A stretch of DNA of 64,000 nucleotides from Pseudomonas sp. 7SR1. GTDB taxonomy: Bacteria > Pseudomonadota > Gammaproteobacteria > Pseudomonadales > Pseudomonadaceae. Numbering within the stretch: position 1 is the stretch's first letter; each line of letters starts with the position of its first letter. Both the position numbers and the translations under genes were made by a program. The notes beneath the pieces were generated by a model. That model worked only from the letters and a program-made list of their open reading frames with translations. It did no database searches and had not been told where the DNA came from. Where the stretch lies: contig NZ_LT707064.1 of assembly GCF_900156465.1 (NCBI RefSeq), forward strand, positions 3,132,501 through 3,196,500, read 5' to 3'. Positions 1-9,400 of the stretch are shown piece by piece.

Positions 1-574
1 TGCAGAGGTCGGGGTTTTTTTTGGCTTTGAAATTTGCCGTGATCCACTCGAGTCTCAGTCACATCCAATACGTTTTATTGCTTGGAATGTCGTGAATGTT
101 GAGTTATCCAGTTTGCAAATAATTGTCTGGTTGTGTGTGGTGGGTTCAATAGTTAGTGAGGAAGTTGGATAAGGCAAATAAAGTTGAAAGCTTTATTGTG
201 ATCCATGGCAGGAAGAGTCTGTAGCTAGTTCTGGAAAGAGGGAGCTGCCCGGACTGGAAAGATATATTTTTATCCCACTCGATCGCTCGGGTATTGATCG
301 GGGACACCAGCGTCGGCTGGCTGTGCGGCCATCTAGTGAAGTAGCGCGCAGTCCTGAGAAGTGCCTCAGAAGTCCCGCTCTAGAGGCATCAGAACTTCTC
401 GGTCCTTCTGCTTGGCAACATTCGGTTGCATCGAATGATTTCATATAGCTATCATTTGGCTTGTAGCGCGTCCTATTGGTCGCTATCGGACTCAGGAAAA
501 CGGTCCTGGTCTTGGCCCAAAGTTATCGTGATCGTCGTTGTATCGATGATTCAAGAAGTTCGGAGTTCACACGA
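1..574. other. Left-edge stretch without a convincing gene
   Basis: This stretch is visibly richer in A and T than the rest of the window. The + frame starting at base 2 is open for 56 codons from the window edge to a TAA at 170-172, so the C-terminus of a gene cut by the edge is possible, but I recognise no family in the translation. A minus-strand 83-codon frame (193-444) has neither a good ribosome binding site nor a protein-like composition. The last part probably carries the promoter of the small gene that starts at 575. Confidence 0.4.
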
Positions 575-877
575 ATGATCACTGTTGATGCGGCTGTGGA
601 AGAGTTTGTGCGCTTACTTGATGTCGCGACTGCCATTGCGCAAGAAATGAAGAATAGTTCCAGGGATGCCTTTGTTATCCAGGCGGCTGAAGTCACGATC
701 AAGAACCTCAAGGGCTTTCGCAGCCTGGCGCTGTCCGGCGGGCTGCCGAGGCCATCGAGAGGTGAGGTTGCCCTAGGGGCAGGTCTCGATTTGCGTCGTG
801 GTGTTGGCGAATGGGCAGGAGCCGGTAAGTTGGTGGAGGCTATTGGTCAGGTCGAACATCACTACGAACATTCGCTG
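575..877 (+). CDS. Small hypothetical protein (100 aa)
   Basis: Unrecognised small soluble protein. I chose the ATG at 575 because a GGAG (562-565) lies 9 nt before it; the frame stays open further upstream to 476, but that part is low-complexity and lacks a binding site. The N-terminal half looks helical and acidic, with MITVDAAVEEFVRLLDVA near the start, followed by a Gly/Arg-rich segment around LALSGGLPRPSRGEV and a helical C-terminus. There is no signal peptide or membrane segment. It converges with the FadL-type gene, and its 3' end lies about 35 bp from that gene's terminator. Function unknown. Confidence 0.5.
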
Positions 878-912
878 TAAGCTGACCGCCTGGCGGATAG
901 AGCGTTGGATAC

Positions 913-941
913 AAAACGCCCGATGCTGGGCACCGGGCGTC
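913..941 (-). terminator. Rho-independent terminator of the FadL-type gene
   Basis: Read on the minus strand, this is a GACGCCCG / CGGGCG stem with a GC-rich loop followed by TTTTG. It lies about 45 bp past the stop of the outer-membrane protein gene. Confidence 0.75.
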
Positions 942-984
942 AGGTTGAAGCAAAGCGGCGAGCGTACAGCCTCGCCGTGAGTTG

Positions 985-2268
985 TCAGAAGCGGTAGGTT
1001 GCGCCAACGCCGAAGCCGTTTGCGCTGTTTTCGTATTCAGCGTTATAGGACTGGCCCAGTGCGTTGGTTTGATTGACGTTGACTTTCTCTTCCTTCAGGT
1101 AGGAATAGGCCACGTCGATGGTCAGGTCTTCGGTTGGGCTCCAGCCGGCACCCAGGCTGAAGATGGTCCGATCGCCGGTTGGAATACGAGGCGAACGGTC
1201 CGTGTTGTTGGCCGGCGACTGGTCGAACGTCAAACCGGTACGCAGCACCCACTGCTTGTTCAACCGATAGGACGTACCGATGGCATAGGCCCAGGTGTCA
1301 TGCCAGTTCTGCTCTTCGGTGATGGTGCCGAGAACCGGGTTCAGCAGGCCGCCGCCCGTCTCGGTCCCTTTGTTTTCCACAGTGATATCTTTCAGGCGGC
1401 TCCAGCGAGTCCAGGTGCTGCCCGCATAGACGGTCCAGGCATCGTTGATTTCCTGGGTAACCGAAAAGTCCACCGACTCTGGCGTGGTAATGTCCAGCGA
1501 AGCATCGTAGCGTGCGCCGCTGAGGAAGCCGGCGGGGACGCCAGCGCCCGGGCTCACTTCGGTATGGCCGTCGAGTTTGTACTTGACCTTGGAGTGGTAG
1601 GTCAGGCCAACGCGCGTGGTGTCGGTCGCCTGGACCAGCAGGCCGATATTGTAGCCGTAGCCAATGTCGTCGCCCTTGATCTTGACGTTGCCATCAGTAC
1701 CCGGCAAAGGCGCTGGCAAGGTCAGTGCCGATTCCAGGGAGCCCGAAATGCGGTTGATGGTGGGACCGAAACCGATCGACACCTTGTCATTGAAGGCATA
1801 GCTGACAGTCGGCTGGAAGGTGACGACCTTCACTTCGCTCTTGCTGCCGAAATTACGGCCCTGGAAACTGCTTTCATAGTCAGTGATCAGGCCGAACGGT
1901 GCGTACACGCCCAGGCCGAAAGCCCACTGGTCATCGATAGGCTTGACGTAATAACCCATCGGAACGCCGGTGAGCGGAACCATGTCGCCCTTGTTGGTGC
2001 CCGATTGGGAGCCACTGGCATCGTTGATATCGGTGGAGGCGTCGATGGCGGCAAAACCGCCAGTCACTTGCTGGCGCTTGAGGCGCGACATGCCGGCAGG
2101 GTTACCAAATACGGTGCTTGCGTCGTCTGCGGAAGAGGAACGACCAGCGAAACCAGTGCCCATGCCACTGATGCTTTGTTCGTTCAAGGCAAAGCCACTC
2201 GCGAAGAGTTGGCTGGATGCCAAGGTAACGGCAAGGCCGAGGGTGGTTTTGAGCATCATTTTTTTCAT
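985..2268 (-). CDS. OmpP1/FadL/TodX-family outer membrane transport protein
   Basis: Probable outer-membrane beta-barrel channel for long-chain fatty acids or other hydrophobic compounds. The 427-aa product has a Sec signal peptide (residues 1-23, ending SSQLFA), then the family hallmark N-terminal hatch motif NEQSISGMGTGFAG and a NPAGMSRL motif near residue 57. The remainder is rich in alternating aromatic and polar strands and ends in a terminal Phe (ATYRF), as expected for barrel assembly. Length matches the family (about 420-450). The ATG at 2268 is preceded by AGGAG at 8 nt. A terminator follows. The next gene upstream on the same strand (stop at 2413) is an unknown protein; I infer linkage only from proximity. 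The exact substrate cannot be read from sequence. Confidence 0.9.
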   Translation of the reverse strand: MKKMMLKTTLGLAVTLASSQLFASGFALNEQSISGMGTGFAGRSSSADDASTVFGNPAGMSRLKRQQVTGGFAAIDASTDINDASGSQSGTNKGDMVPLTGVPMGYYVKPIDDQWAFGLGVYAPFGLITDYESSFQGRNFGSKSEVKVVTFQPTVSYAFNDKVSIGFGPTINRISGSLESALTLPAPLPGTDGNVKIKGDDIGYGYNIGLLVQATDTTRVGLTYHSKVKYKLDGHTEVSPGAGVPAGFLSGARYDASLDITTPESVDFSVTQEINDAWTVYAGSTWTRWSRLKDITVENKGTETGGGLLNPVLGTITEEQNWHDTWAYAIGTSYRLNKQWVLRTGLTFDQSPANNTDRSPRIPTGDRTIFSLGAGWSPTEDLTIDVAYSYLKEEKVNVNQTNALGQSYNAEYENSANGFGVGATYRF

Positions 2269-2412
2269 TGTTAGAACTCCTGGTGATCACCGGCGCAAAA
2301 ACTACCAATATTTTCGTTCAAGCGCTATAGCCTGTTTCGCTTGATTTAGAGCGGTTTTGTAGGACAATCCGACCAGAATCGCGACCAATACCTGAACTTT
2401 TTAAAATCCCGT

Positions 2413-2895
2413 TCAGCAGGCGACCTGATTCAAGGGTGAAACACATTGTTGCCAGGCGCAGGTGAAATCTCTCAAGCGCCCTTGGGGATGAAAGGTCTGG
2501 CGCCAGATCCGGGCCATGCCCAGCAGATCGTCGGCCTCGGGAAGCGGTGTGTTCTGTTCTTCCACCAGTAGCCATGCGATTGCGGTGGCGTAGCGAAGAT
2601 TGACGGTCAGCTCCAGGTGGGGGCCGCTGAGAAAGGCGTGCTGGCTGGCGAGGCCGCGCACCAGGCTGGCGCGTTCAGGGTCGCGGGCCAGATAGTCGTC
2701 CCAGAGCGCGCGATGACGAGGCTCGGGAATGCGATACAGGCCATGTCCGCGGCGGTCATGCAGGGCTGATCCCAGGGCCGACTGGCTGGCGGCGATCCCC
2801 AGCAACAGGCATTCCGCCGTGGTGCTGTGGCTCCCCAGGTAAAGGAGCGTAGGGCGGATCACATATCGACACAGTTCGCTGGCAGCGATACCCAT
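2413..2895 (-). CDS. Conserved hypothetical protein (160 aa)
   Basis: Cytosolic-looking protein of unknown function. The start ATG at 2895 follows a GAGGG ribosome binding site. The translation is a plausible globular protein, mostly helical, with many Leu, Ala, Arg and His; I see no signal peptide, membrane span or catalytic motif I can name. From memory, pseudomonads carry an uncharacterised gene beside the FadL-type porin gene, and this seems to be its counterpart, but that is not verified here. About 145 bp separate its stop from the porin start, enough for an independent promoter. Confidence 0.65.
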   Translation of the reverse strand: MGIAASELCRYVIRPTLLYLGSHSTTAECLLLGIAASQSALGSALHDRRGHGLYRIPEPRHRALWDDYLARDPERASLVRGLASQHAFLSGPHLELTVNLRYATAIAWLLVEEQNTPLPEADDLLGMARIWRQTFHPQGRLRDFTCAWQQCVSPLNQVAC

Positions 2896-3117
2896 AAGAC
2901 CCTCGAAGCGTAGAAAAGGGCGAAGCCTGAAGATGTGGGCTTGGCAGCGGTGGATCGGTCCAGGCTCCGCCGGAAGCGGATCATGCCGCTTGACTTGAAG
3001 TGTAGTGTCATATTTGCGCTGTAAAGGACTGTTTTTAAAACATCTTCAGCGAACGGTTATAACCGTTATATCCCTTGGTACTTAAGCCGTTGCGCTTCTA
3101 CGGGCTTTTCCAGGCAA

Positions 3118-3147
3118 TAAAAAGCCCCGCTTTTTCAGGGCGGGGCC
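3118..3147 (-). terminator. Rho-independent terminator
   Basis: Read on the minus strand: stem GCCCCGC / GCGGGGC with a 9-nt loop followed by TTTTT. It sits 23 bp downstream of the 74-aa gene that stops at 3170. Confidence 0.8.
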
Positions 3148-3169
3148 TTTGGTTTCAGCTTGCTGGCGT

Positions 3170-3394
3170 TCAGGCAACCAGGGCCTGGCGGGTACGCTCG
3201 ATCACGGCCTGCAGCGGTTCTGCGCTGGAGTACTGATCGGGATACAGGCGTTCGCTGTGACGGGCGATGCCGTGTTCGTTGACCAGCGTGAAGCTGAAGC
3301 AGCCTTTGCGAGCGGCCAGGATCAGGCAGTTCATTGGAGCAAAGGCGTTGGTGAGGGTGCGGATGGCATCCTGTGTCTGGATTTGAGTCGACAT
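3170..3394 (-). CDS. Small conserved hypothetical protein (74 aa)
   Basis: Small protein of unknown function. The frame starts with ATG at 3394; an AGGA lies about 12 nt upstream and a strong terminator directly follows the gene, which supports it being a real monocistronic unit. The translation has a compact alpha/beta look: helix (IRTLTNAFAPM), strand (CLILAARKGCFSFTLVN), a polar turn (HGIARHSERLYP) and a C-terminal helix (QAVIERTRQALVA). There is no signal peptide. I do not recognise the family with confidence. Confidence 0.6.
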   Translation of the reverse strand: MSTQIQTQDAIRTLTNAFAPMNCLILAARKGCFSFTLVNEHGIARHSERLYPDQYSSAEPLQAVIERTRQALVA

Positions 3395-4320
3395 GTTATG
3401 GGTGTTCCTACAAATGACACGGTTAAGAACCGTGCAACGTTAAAACGTTCCAGTAACGTCGACCACCATTGGTCGAACGAAGAACCCGACTGGAACAAAG
3501 CAGCCAGTTTGAGCGCTGTATAAGTGCGCGCTTGGGCCGGCAGGTAGGTACTTAGGAGGGCAGGCGACACATCAAGGGCAGAGGTTCTGGGCCCAGGGTG
3601 AAGATCCTGATCAATTTGCAGGGTGGTTCGTTCAGAGTAAGGGACTTGGCGACGCCTTTGTATTCTTCCAAAGGCTGTGTTGTCGCGAGTGTTACCTGGA
3701 AACCATCGAGGGGTCCGGTCTCTTTCACCGGTGGGCTATCCTTCTGGATGGCTGACCGTAGCGTGAAGAGTTTGACCCGGAATTGATTTTCAGCTTGGTA
3801 CTAACGGCGCGGATAGTAACGGATCGATCCGGCAAAGGAAAGGCCGTTGATCAAAAAATCTCCAATGCAACGGTCCCGGGTCACAGGCCCCGGATCTCCG
3901 GGACACGGGCGAACGGACCTAGCGATGAATGTCGGGGGCTACCCGGCCGCGGCGGTTGTGCAAACGCACCAAAAAAAAGCAGGGATATAACCGTTTCGTT
4001 GTTACTTGTGCACACTTGTGGCGACGGCTGTCACTCAACTGTCATGTCGAAACAATCCCGGGTGGGTGCCTGTATCCAAAATTTAAGTCAATGAAAAACA
4101 TCGCTTTTTTTTACTGGTGAAAAAATCGTCAGTTTAAGCGCAGGCCCCGTCCTACAGGGCTTGCGACCCATTCAAGGGGGGTTGTCCACTGAGTTATCCA
4201 CAGCTTCTGTGGATTGTCCCAAGCACTTGCTCTAGGACGGGCGTGCCGGATTTTTTCGACTTTACCGGCACGAAAAAAGGAGTAGAGTGGCGCGCCTTCC
4301 GATCTGTCCCGCAGTGCTTT
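3395..4320. other. Long stretch with no convincing gene
   Basis: About 0.9 kb in which all open frames are short, overlap each other and have non-protein-like composition. What can be seen: an inverted repeat GTCCCGG / CCGGGAC (3873-3904), an AT-rich segment around 4080-4130, a GCAGGCCC / GGGCTTGC hairpin near 4140-4164 without a T-run, and a pair of DnaA-box-like sequences at 4194-4216. The first 150 bp must contain the promoter of the minus-strand 74-aa gene. A small RNA is possible but I cannot define one. Confidence 0.5.
4194..4216. promoter_or_regulatory. Head-to-head DnaA-box pair
   Basis: TTATCCACA (4194-4202) matches the consensus DnaA box exactly, and TGTGGATTG (4208-4216) is an opposed box with two mismatches. 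The two share the inverted core CCACAG / CTGTGG. A weaker TTGTCCACT precedes at 4182. They lie about 110 bp upstream of the Sel1-like gene that precedes rmuC. Confidence 0.5.
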
Positions 4321-4644
4321 ATGAAGTTTCGCTCAGTATCAACGGTTGTTACCTCCACACCCTCTGGTGTTACCTCTCCCAAGCGTATTTCGATGCGAGT
4401 TGCCGAGTGGCTGCTCGACAGTCCCCGACTCGCGGCAAGTCCCAGCGTAAAGCACCTGGCTGGCCGTTTGCTCAAGCAGCCGGCTCGCGACGGCGTGGTG
4501 GCCGCACAAAGTCGCCTGGGTCAGTTGATGTGCCGTGAATGCGGGAACGCCAGGGACCGGCGCATCGGCCAGGACCTGTTGCGCCAGGCCGCTCGGGCCG
4601 GGGACTCGCGGGCACAAAAGGCCCTGACTGAAATAGAAAGGTGA
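4321..4644 (+). CDS. Short Sel1-repeat-like protein upstream of rmuC
   Basis: 107-aa protein. The C-terminal two thirds (VKHLAGRLLKQPARDGVV, SRLGQLMCRECG, GQDLLRQAARAGDSRAQKAL) have the spacing of Sel1/TPR-like helical repeats: the A-A-x-x-G-D-x-x-A-Q signature of a Sel1 unit is clear at the end. Such repeats mediate protein contacts; no enzymatic role is evident. The start is uncertain: ATG 4321 and ATG 4393 are both possible and neither has a strong ribosome binding site. The 24 residues gained by the earlier start are Ser/Thr-rich. The gene ends 74 bp before rmuC and may be cotranscribed with it. Confidence 0.6.
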   Translation: MKFRSVSTVVTSTPSGVTSPKRISMRVAEWLLDSPRLAASPSVKHLAGRLLKQPARDGVVAAQSRLGQLMCRECGNARDRRIGQDLLRQAARAGDSRAQKALTEIER

Positions 4645-4718
4645 AATCGAAGACGCGACTGGGCAACCTGCAGCGGCTTGGTTAACCTTCGGGCTTTATT
4701 CGACCGGCAGGATTTGTC

Positions 4719-6218
4719 ATGGCTATGGATTTGACCAGCCTGTTGTTTGGCCTGGCAGGCGCAGCAGTGCCGCTGCTCGCTTTGGCCTGGCATCTGCAGC
4801 GCCAGGCCGCTGCCGCGCAGACGGAGTTGGCCTTGCTCGAAGAGCGCCTGGCAATGGCCCATATGGCCCATGATGGCTTGAACGCCCAGCTCGATGCCTG
4901 CCGTGACGAAATCAGCGACCTGAGCCAAGCCAATGCCGCCAGGCAAGCCGAGCTCGCTGCTGCCTGCCGTGAAGTCGAGTTGTTGCAGATCGAGCGCGAC
5001 AACGCCCGGGATGCCGCCCACGCCTGGAACCTGGAACGTGCCAGCAAGGAGGCGGAACTGCGACGGCTCGATGCCCAGGCCGCGTCCCTGAACGCCGAAT
5101 TGCGCGAACAGCAGGAAAGCCACCAGCAACGCCTGAACGACCTGCAAGGCTCGCGAGACGAACTGCGCGCGCAATTTGCCGAGCTGGCGGGAAAGATCTT
5201 CGACGAACGCGAGCAGCGTTTCGCCGAAACCAGCCAGCAGCGCCTGGGACAATTGCTCGATCCGCTGAAAGAGCGCATCCAGTCCTTCGAGAAACGCGTC
5301 GAGGAAAGTTATCAGGCCGAGGCACGGGAACGTTTTTCCCTGGGCAAGGAGCTGGAGCGCCTGCAACAGCTGAACCTGCGCCTGAGCGACGAAGCCACCA
5401 ACCTCACCCGGGCACTCAAGGGCCAGAAGACCCAGGGCAATTGGGGCGAGTTGATCCTGGAGCGGGTGCTCGAACACGCGGGGCTGGAAAAGGGGCGCGA
5501 ATACCAGACCCAGGTCAGTCTCAAGGGGCCGGACGGCGAACGATTCCAGCCCGATGTGTTGATTTACCTGCCCGGCGACAAGCAGGTGGTGGTGGATTCC
5601 AAGGTCAGCCTGACGGCTTATCAGCAGTACGTGGGCGCCGAGGACGATGCCGTTGGCCTGCATGCCCTCAAGCAACACGTCGCTTCATTGCGAGCCCACG
5701 TCAAAGGCTTGGCCGGCAAGGATTACAAGCGGCTGGAAGGTCTGCACAGCCTGGATTTCGTCCTGCTGTTCGTGCCGATCGAAGCCGCGTTTTCCGCAGC
5801 CTTGCAAGCCGAACCTAACCTGTTCCAGGAAGCCTTCGACCGCAACATCGTGATCGTCAGTCCTACCACGTTGTTGGCGACGTTGCGGGTCATCGACAGC
5901 CTGTGGAAGCAGGAGCGCCAGAGCCAGAATGCCCGTGAGATCGCCGAGCGGGCCGGATGGCTGTACGACAAGTTCGTCTTGTTCATCCAGGATCTGGACG
6001 AAATCGGCAGCCGTCTGCAGCAGTTGGACAAGGCTTACGGTGCGGCGCGTAACAAGCTGACGCAAGGGCGTGGCAACCTCATCAGCCGCAGCGAGCAACT
6101 GAAGCTGCTCGGTGCCCGGGCCAGCAAGAGCCTGCCCACTGAACTGCTCGAGCGGGCGATGAGCGATGGGGATGGGGTGCCTGAGTTGCCGGAAGAAACC
6201 GCAAAAATCCAGGATTGA
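4719..6218 (+). CDS. rmuC: DNA recombination protein RmuC
   Basis: Homologue of RmuC, which limits recombination at short inverted repeats. The 499-aa product has a single N-terminal membrane segment (about residues 6-24), a long coiled coil rich in Glu, Gln, Ala and Arg (about 25-205), and the conserved RmuC domain (about 210-420), a member of the PD-(D/E)xK nuclease fold: ERFQPDVLIYLPGDKQVVVD with the following SKVSL supplies the acidic and Lys residues expected. Length agrees with the family (about 450-520). Start ATG 4719 has AGGA upstream. The C-terminus is a short acidic tail. Neighbours give no further functional clue; a REP-type repeat follows the stop. Confidence 0.92.
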   Translation: MAMDLTSLLFGLAGAAVPLLALAWHLQRQAAAAQTELALLEERLAMAHMAHDGLNAQLDACRDEISDLSQANAARQAELAAACREVELLQIERDNARDAAHAWNLERASKEAELRRLDAQAASLNAELREQQESHQQRLNDLQGSRDELRAQFAELAGKIFDEREQRFAETSQQRLGQLLDPLKERIQSFEKRVEESYQAEARERFSLGKELERLQQLNLRLSDEATNLTRALKGQKTQGNWGELILERVLEHAGLEKGREYQTQVSLKGPDGERFQPDVLIYLPGDKQVVVDSKVSLTAYQQYVGAEDDAVGLHALKQHVASLRAHVKGLAGKDYKRLEGLHSLDFVLLFVPIEAAFSAALQAEPNLFQEAFDRNIVIVSPTTLLATLRVIDSLWKQERQSQNAREIAERAGWLYDKFVLFIQDLDEIGSRLQQLDKAYGAARNKLTQGRGNLISRSEQLKLLGARASKSLPTELLERAMSDGDGVPELPEETAKIQD

Positions 6219-6245
6219 TGAAATCCTTGGGTCTGGTGCGAAACC

Positions 6246-6372
6246 TGTGGCGAGGGGATTTATTCCCGTTCGGCTGTGCAGCAGTCGTAAACCGGCTTGC
6301 ATGGTTCGTCTGCTGCGCCGCAGTGCCCAGGGCAGGGGGCACAACCCAGCGGGGATGAATCCCCGCGCCCAC
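6246..6372. repeat. REP-type palindromic element, second family (GGGGAT core)
   Basis: Inverted copies of a GTGGCGAGGGGATTTATTCCCG-like unit and its complement (GGGGATGAATCCCCGCGCCCAC) face each other across about 85 bp. The same unit pair recurs at 40361-40482. It fills the gap between the convergent rmuC and histidine kinase genes, where such elements may cap mRNA 3' ends. Confidence 0.65.
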
Positions 6373-6403
6373 AGCTCGGTGCCCGGCCGGAAAACCCTTG
6401 CGC

Positions 6404-9400
6404 CTACAACGGCAAATGCCGGCTCAATAATGCTCGCAACGCCGCCGGCTTCACCGGTTTGGCCAGGAAGTCCAAGCCCGCGGCGTGCACTTGGGCGACA
6501 GTTTCGGGCCGACCGTCTGCGCTGATCACCACTCCCGGCACGGGTTCGCCCATACGCTTACGCAGCCAGGCCATCAGTTCCGTGCCGGTCTCGCCACCGT
6601 CCAGGTGGAAATCCACCAGGGCCAGTTGCGGGCGGCCACCCTGGGCCAGCCAGGACTCGCATTCCTCGCGGTTGCGCGCTGTCCGCACCTGACAGCCCCA
6701 GCGCGTCAGCAGACTGTTCATGCCGATCAGGATGCTGTCTTCGTTATCCACGCACAGCACCTGGGCACCGCTTGGCAGGACACCGTTGGGTTCGACGACG
6801 GCACTGGGCACGGCGTTCTGGGTACGGGCCAACGGTACGCTGACGCTGAAAACACTGCCACGCCCAGGCCAGGAGCGTACGCGCAAGGTATGGCCAAGCA
6901 CGCGGCACAGCCCGTCGGCAATCGCCAGGCCCAGGCCGAGGCCTTTTTCGGCCCGGGTCTGATGGCTGTCCAGCCGTTTGAACTCTTCGAAAATCACCTG
7001 TTGCTTGTCTTCGGCGATGCCGGGCCCGCGATCCCAGACCTCCAGGCACAGCTCGCCGTTGCGCCGGCGTACGCCCAGCAGTACCGGGCCCTTGGCATAG
7101 CGGAAGGCATTGGTGAGGAAGTTCTGCAGGATGCGCCGCAGCAACTTGATATCGCTGTCGACCCGCAGCCGCGAGCCGCGCACCCGGAATTTCAAGCCTT
7201 GTTCCTGGGCCAATGCGGTGAATTCGGCGCCGAGGATATCGAACAGCTCGTTCAGGGCGAAGGGCTTGCGATCGGGGTTGATCTTGCCGTTTTCCAGGCG
7301 CGAGATGTCCAGCAGGTCGGTGATGAGGTCTTCGGCCGAGCGCAGCGAGCTGTCCAGGTGCTGCACCAGTTGCCGGGCCTCGCTCGGCAGGCTGTCATGC
7401 TGGTGGGACAAGGCGGCGGAGAACAGGCGGGCGGCATTGAGCGGCTGCATCAGGTCATGGCTGACCGCCGCCAGGAAACGGGTCTTGGACTGATAGGCCG
7501 CCTCGGCGGTACTTTTGGCTTCGGTCAGCGCCTGGTTCAACTGCGACAATTCCCGGGTGCGCTCAGCGACCCGTTGCTCCAGTCCTTCGTTGGCTTCGGT
7601 CAAGGCCTGTTCGGCTTCGCGGAACGCGGTAATGTCGGTAAAACTCATGACGAAACCGCCACCCGGCATCGGGTTGCCGATCAGCTCGATCACCCGGCCA
7701 TTGGGAAACAGTCGTTCGGAGGTATGGGCGCGTCCCTGGCGCATCCAGTGCAGGCGCCGGGCAACGTGGACCTCCGCCTCGCCCGGCCCGCAGAGGCCGC
7801 GTTCGGCGTTATAGCGGATGATGTCGGCAATGGGCCGGCCAACGCTGATCAGGCCGTCCGGGTAATTGAACAGCTCCAGGTAACGACGGTTCCAGGCCAC
7901 CAGCCTGAGGGACTGGTCCACCACGCTGATGCCCTGGGTGATGTTCTCGATGGCCCCCTGCAGCAGGGCCCGGTTGAACTGCAAGACTTCCGAGGCTTCG
8001 TCAGCGATCCGTACGACATCTTCCAGTTGCATCTCGCGACCTTCGATCGCCGCCTTGACCACCGCCCGTGTCGAAGAAGCCCCCAGCACACCGGCCAGCA
8101 GGCGTTCGGTGTGGGCAATCCATTCGCTGTCGGCATTCTGGTTCGGGTTGAATCCCTTGCCTTGACGGTAGGCGAAGCGGATGAAGCTCTGGCGTGCCCG
8201 TTCCTCACCGACGAACCGGGCGGCCAGTTGCAGCAGATCTTCGATATGCACCGCCAGCATCGAACGGGCATTGGGGCGTGGGCTGATCTCCTGGCCGATG
8301 AAGCGTCCGGCCTGCCAGTGTTCCGAGACACGGGTGCGCGACAGCAGGGAGACCCAGGCAAACAGGCTGAAGTTACCGGCCAGGGACAGCACGACACCCT
8401 GGGTCAGCGGGGTGATAGGCAGGTCCAGGGGATTGCCATGCAGCCAGGCCAGCCCCGGGAAACTGTCCAGCGACCAGCCCAGGCTGTGGGCCGCGATGGG
8501 CAGCACCAGGGTGTAGAACCACAGGAAGATCCCGGCGGCGAGACCGGCGAATACGCCGCGGCGGTTGGCCTGTTTCCAGTACAGCGCGCCCAGCATGGCG
8601 GGAGCCAGCTGGGTCACGGCGGCGAAGGCGATCTGGCCGATGGTGGCCAGGCTTGCCGTCGAGCCCAGCAATCGGTAGCTGACGTAGGCCAGCAGCAGGA
8701 TCACCACGATACTCACCCGACGAACCGAGAGCATCCACTGGCGGAACACTTCGAACGGCCGCTCGGCGTTGTTGCGACGCAGCAGCCAGGGCAACAGCAT
8801 GTCGTTGGACACCATGGTAGAGAGCGCGACACTCGCCACGATCACCATGCCGGTAGCCGCCGAGGCGCCCCCGATGAACGCCAGGACCGCCAGCGACGGG
8901 TGGGCCTGGGCCAGGGGCAGGCTGATGACGAACGAGTCGGGCAGCACCGAGCTGGGCAGCATCATTTGTCCGGCAAGGGCAATGGGCACCACGAACAGCG
9001 CGGCCAGGGCCAGGTAGGCGGGGAATACCCATTTGGCCAGGCGCAGGTCCTGGGGATCGATGTTCTCCACCACGGTGACGTGGAACTGTCGCGGCAGGCA
9101 GATGATCGCCATCATCGCCACCCCGGTCTGCACCACCATGGATGGCCAGTTGATGGTTTCCTTCCAGTACTGTTCCAGTCGCGGCGCGAGCATCGCCTGG
9201 TTGAACAGGTCATCGAAGCCGTCATAGAGGCCGAATGTCACGAAAGCGCCGACCGCTAGGAAAGCGAACAGCTTGACCAGGGATTCGAAGGCGATGGCCA
9301 GCACCATGCCGCGGTGGTGCTCGGTGGCGTCCAGGTTGCGGGTGCCGAAGACGATGGTGAACAGGGCCAGGATCAGCGAGACGATCAGCGCGGTGTCCTG

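Noticed and set aside
193..444. 83-codon minus-strand frame at the left edge
   Set aside because: No ribosome binding site, low-complexity composition, no family resemblance.
982..2274. Long + strand frame (430 codons) opposite the FadL-type gene
   Set aside because: Shadow of the minus-strand gene, which has a signal peptide, ribosome binding site and terminator.
3783..4094. 103-codon frame in the gene-free stretch
   Set aside because: Composition unlike protein (scattered Cys, Gly, Arg, Ser) and overlapping alternatives in other frames; no good start signal.
4194..4216. Replication origin from DnaA boxes
   Set aside because: Only one or two boxes, no AT-rich unwinding region with dnaA/dnaN/gyrB nearby.
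6485..9259. 924-codon + strand frame opposite the hybrid kinase
   Set aside because: Pure antisense shadow; Gln/His/Gly-rich composition and no ribosome binding site, whereas the minus-strand frame shows complete kinase motifs.
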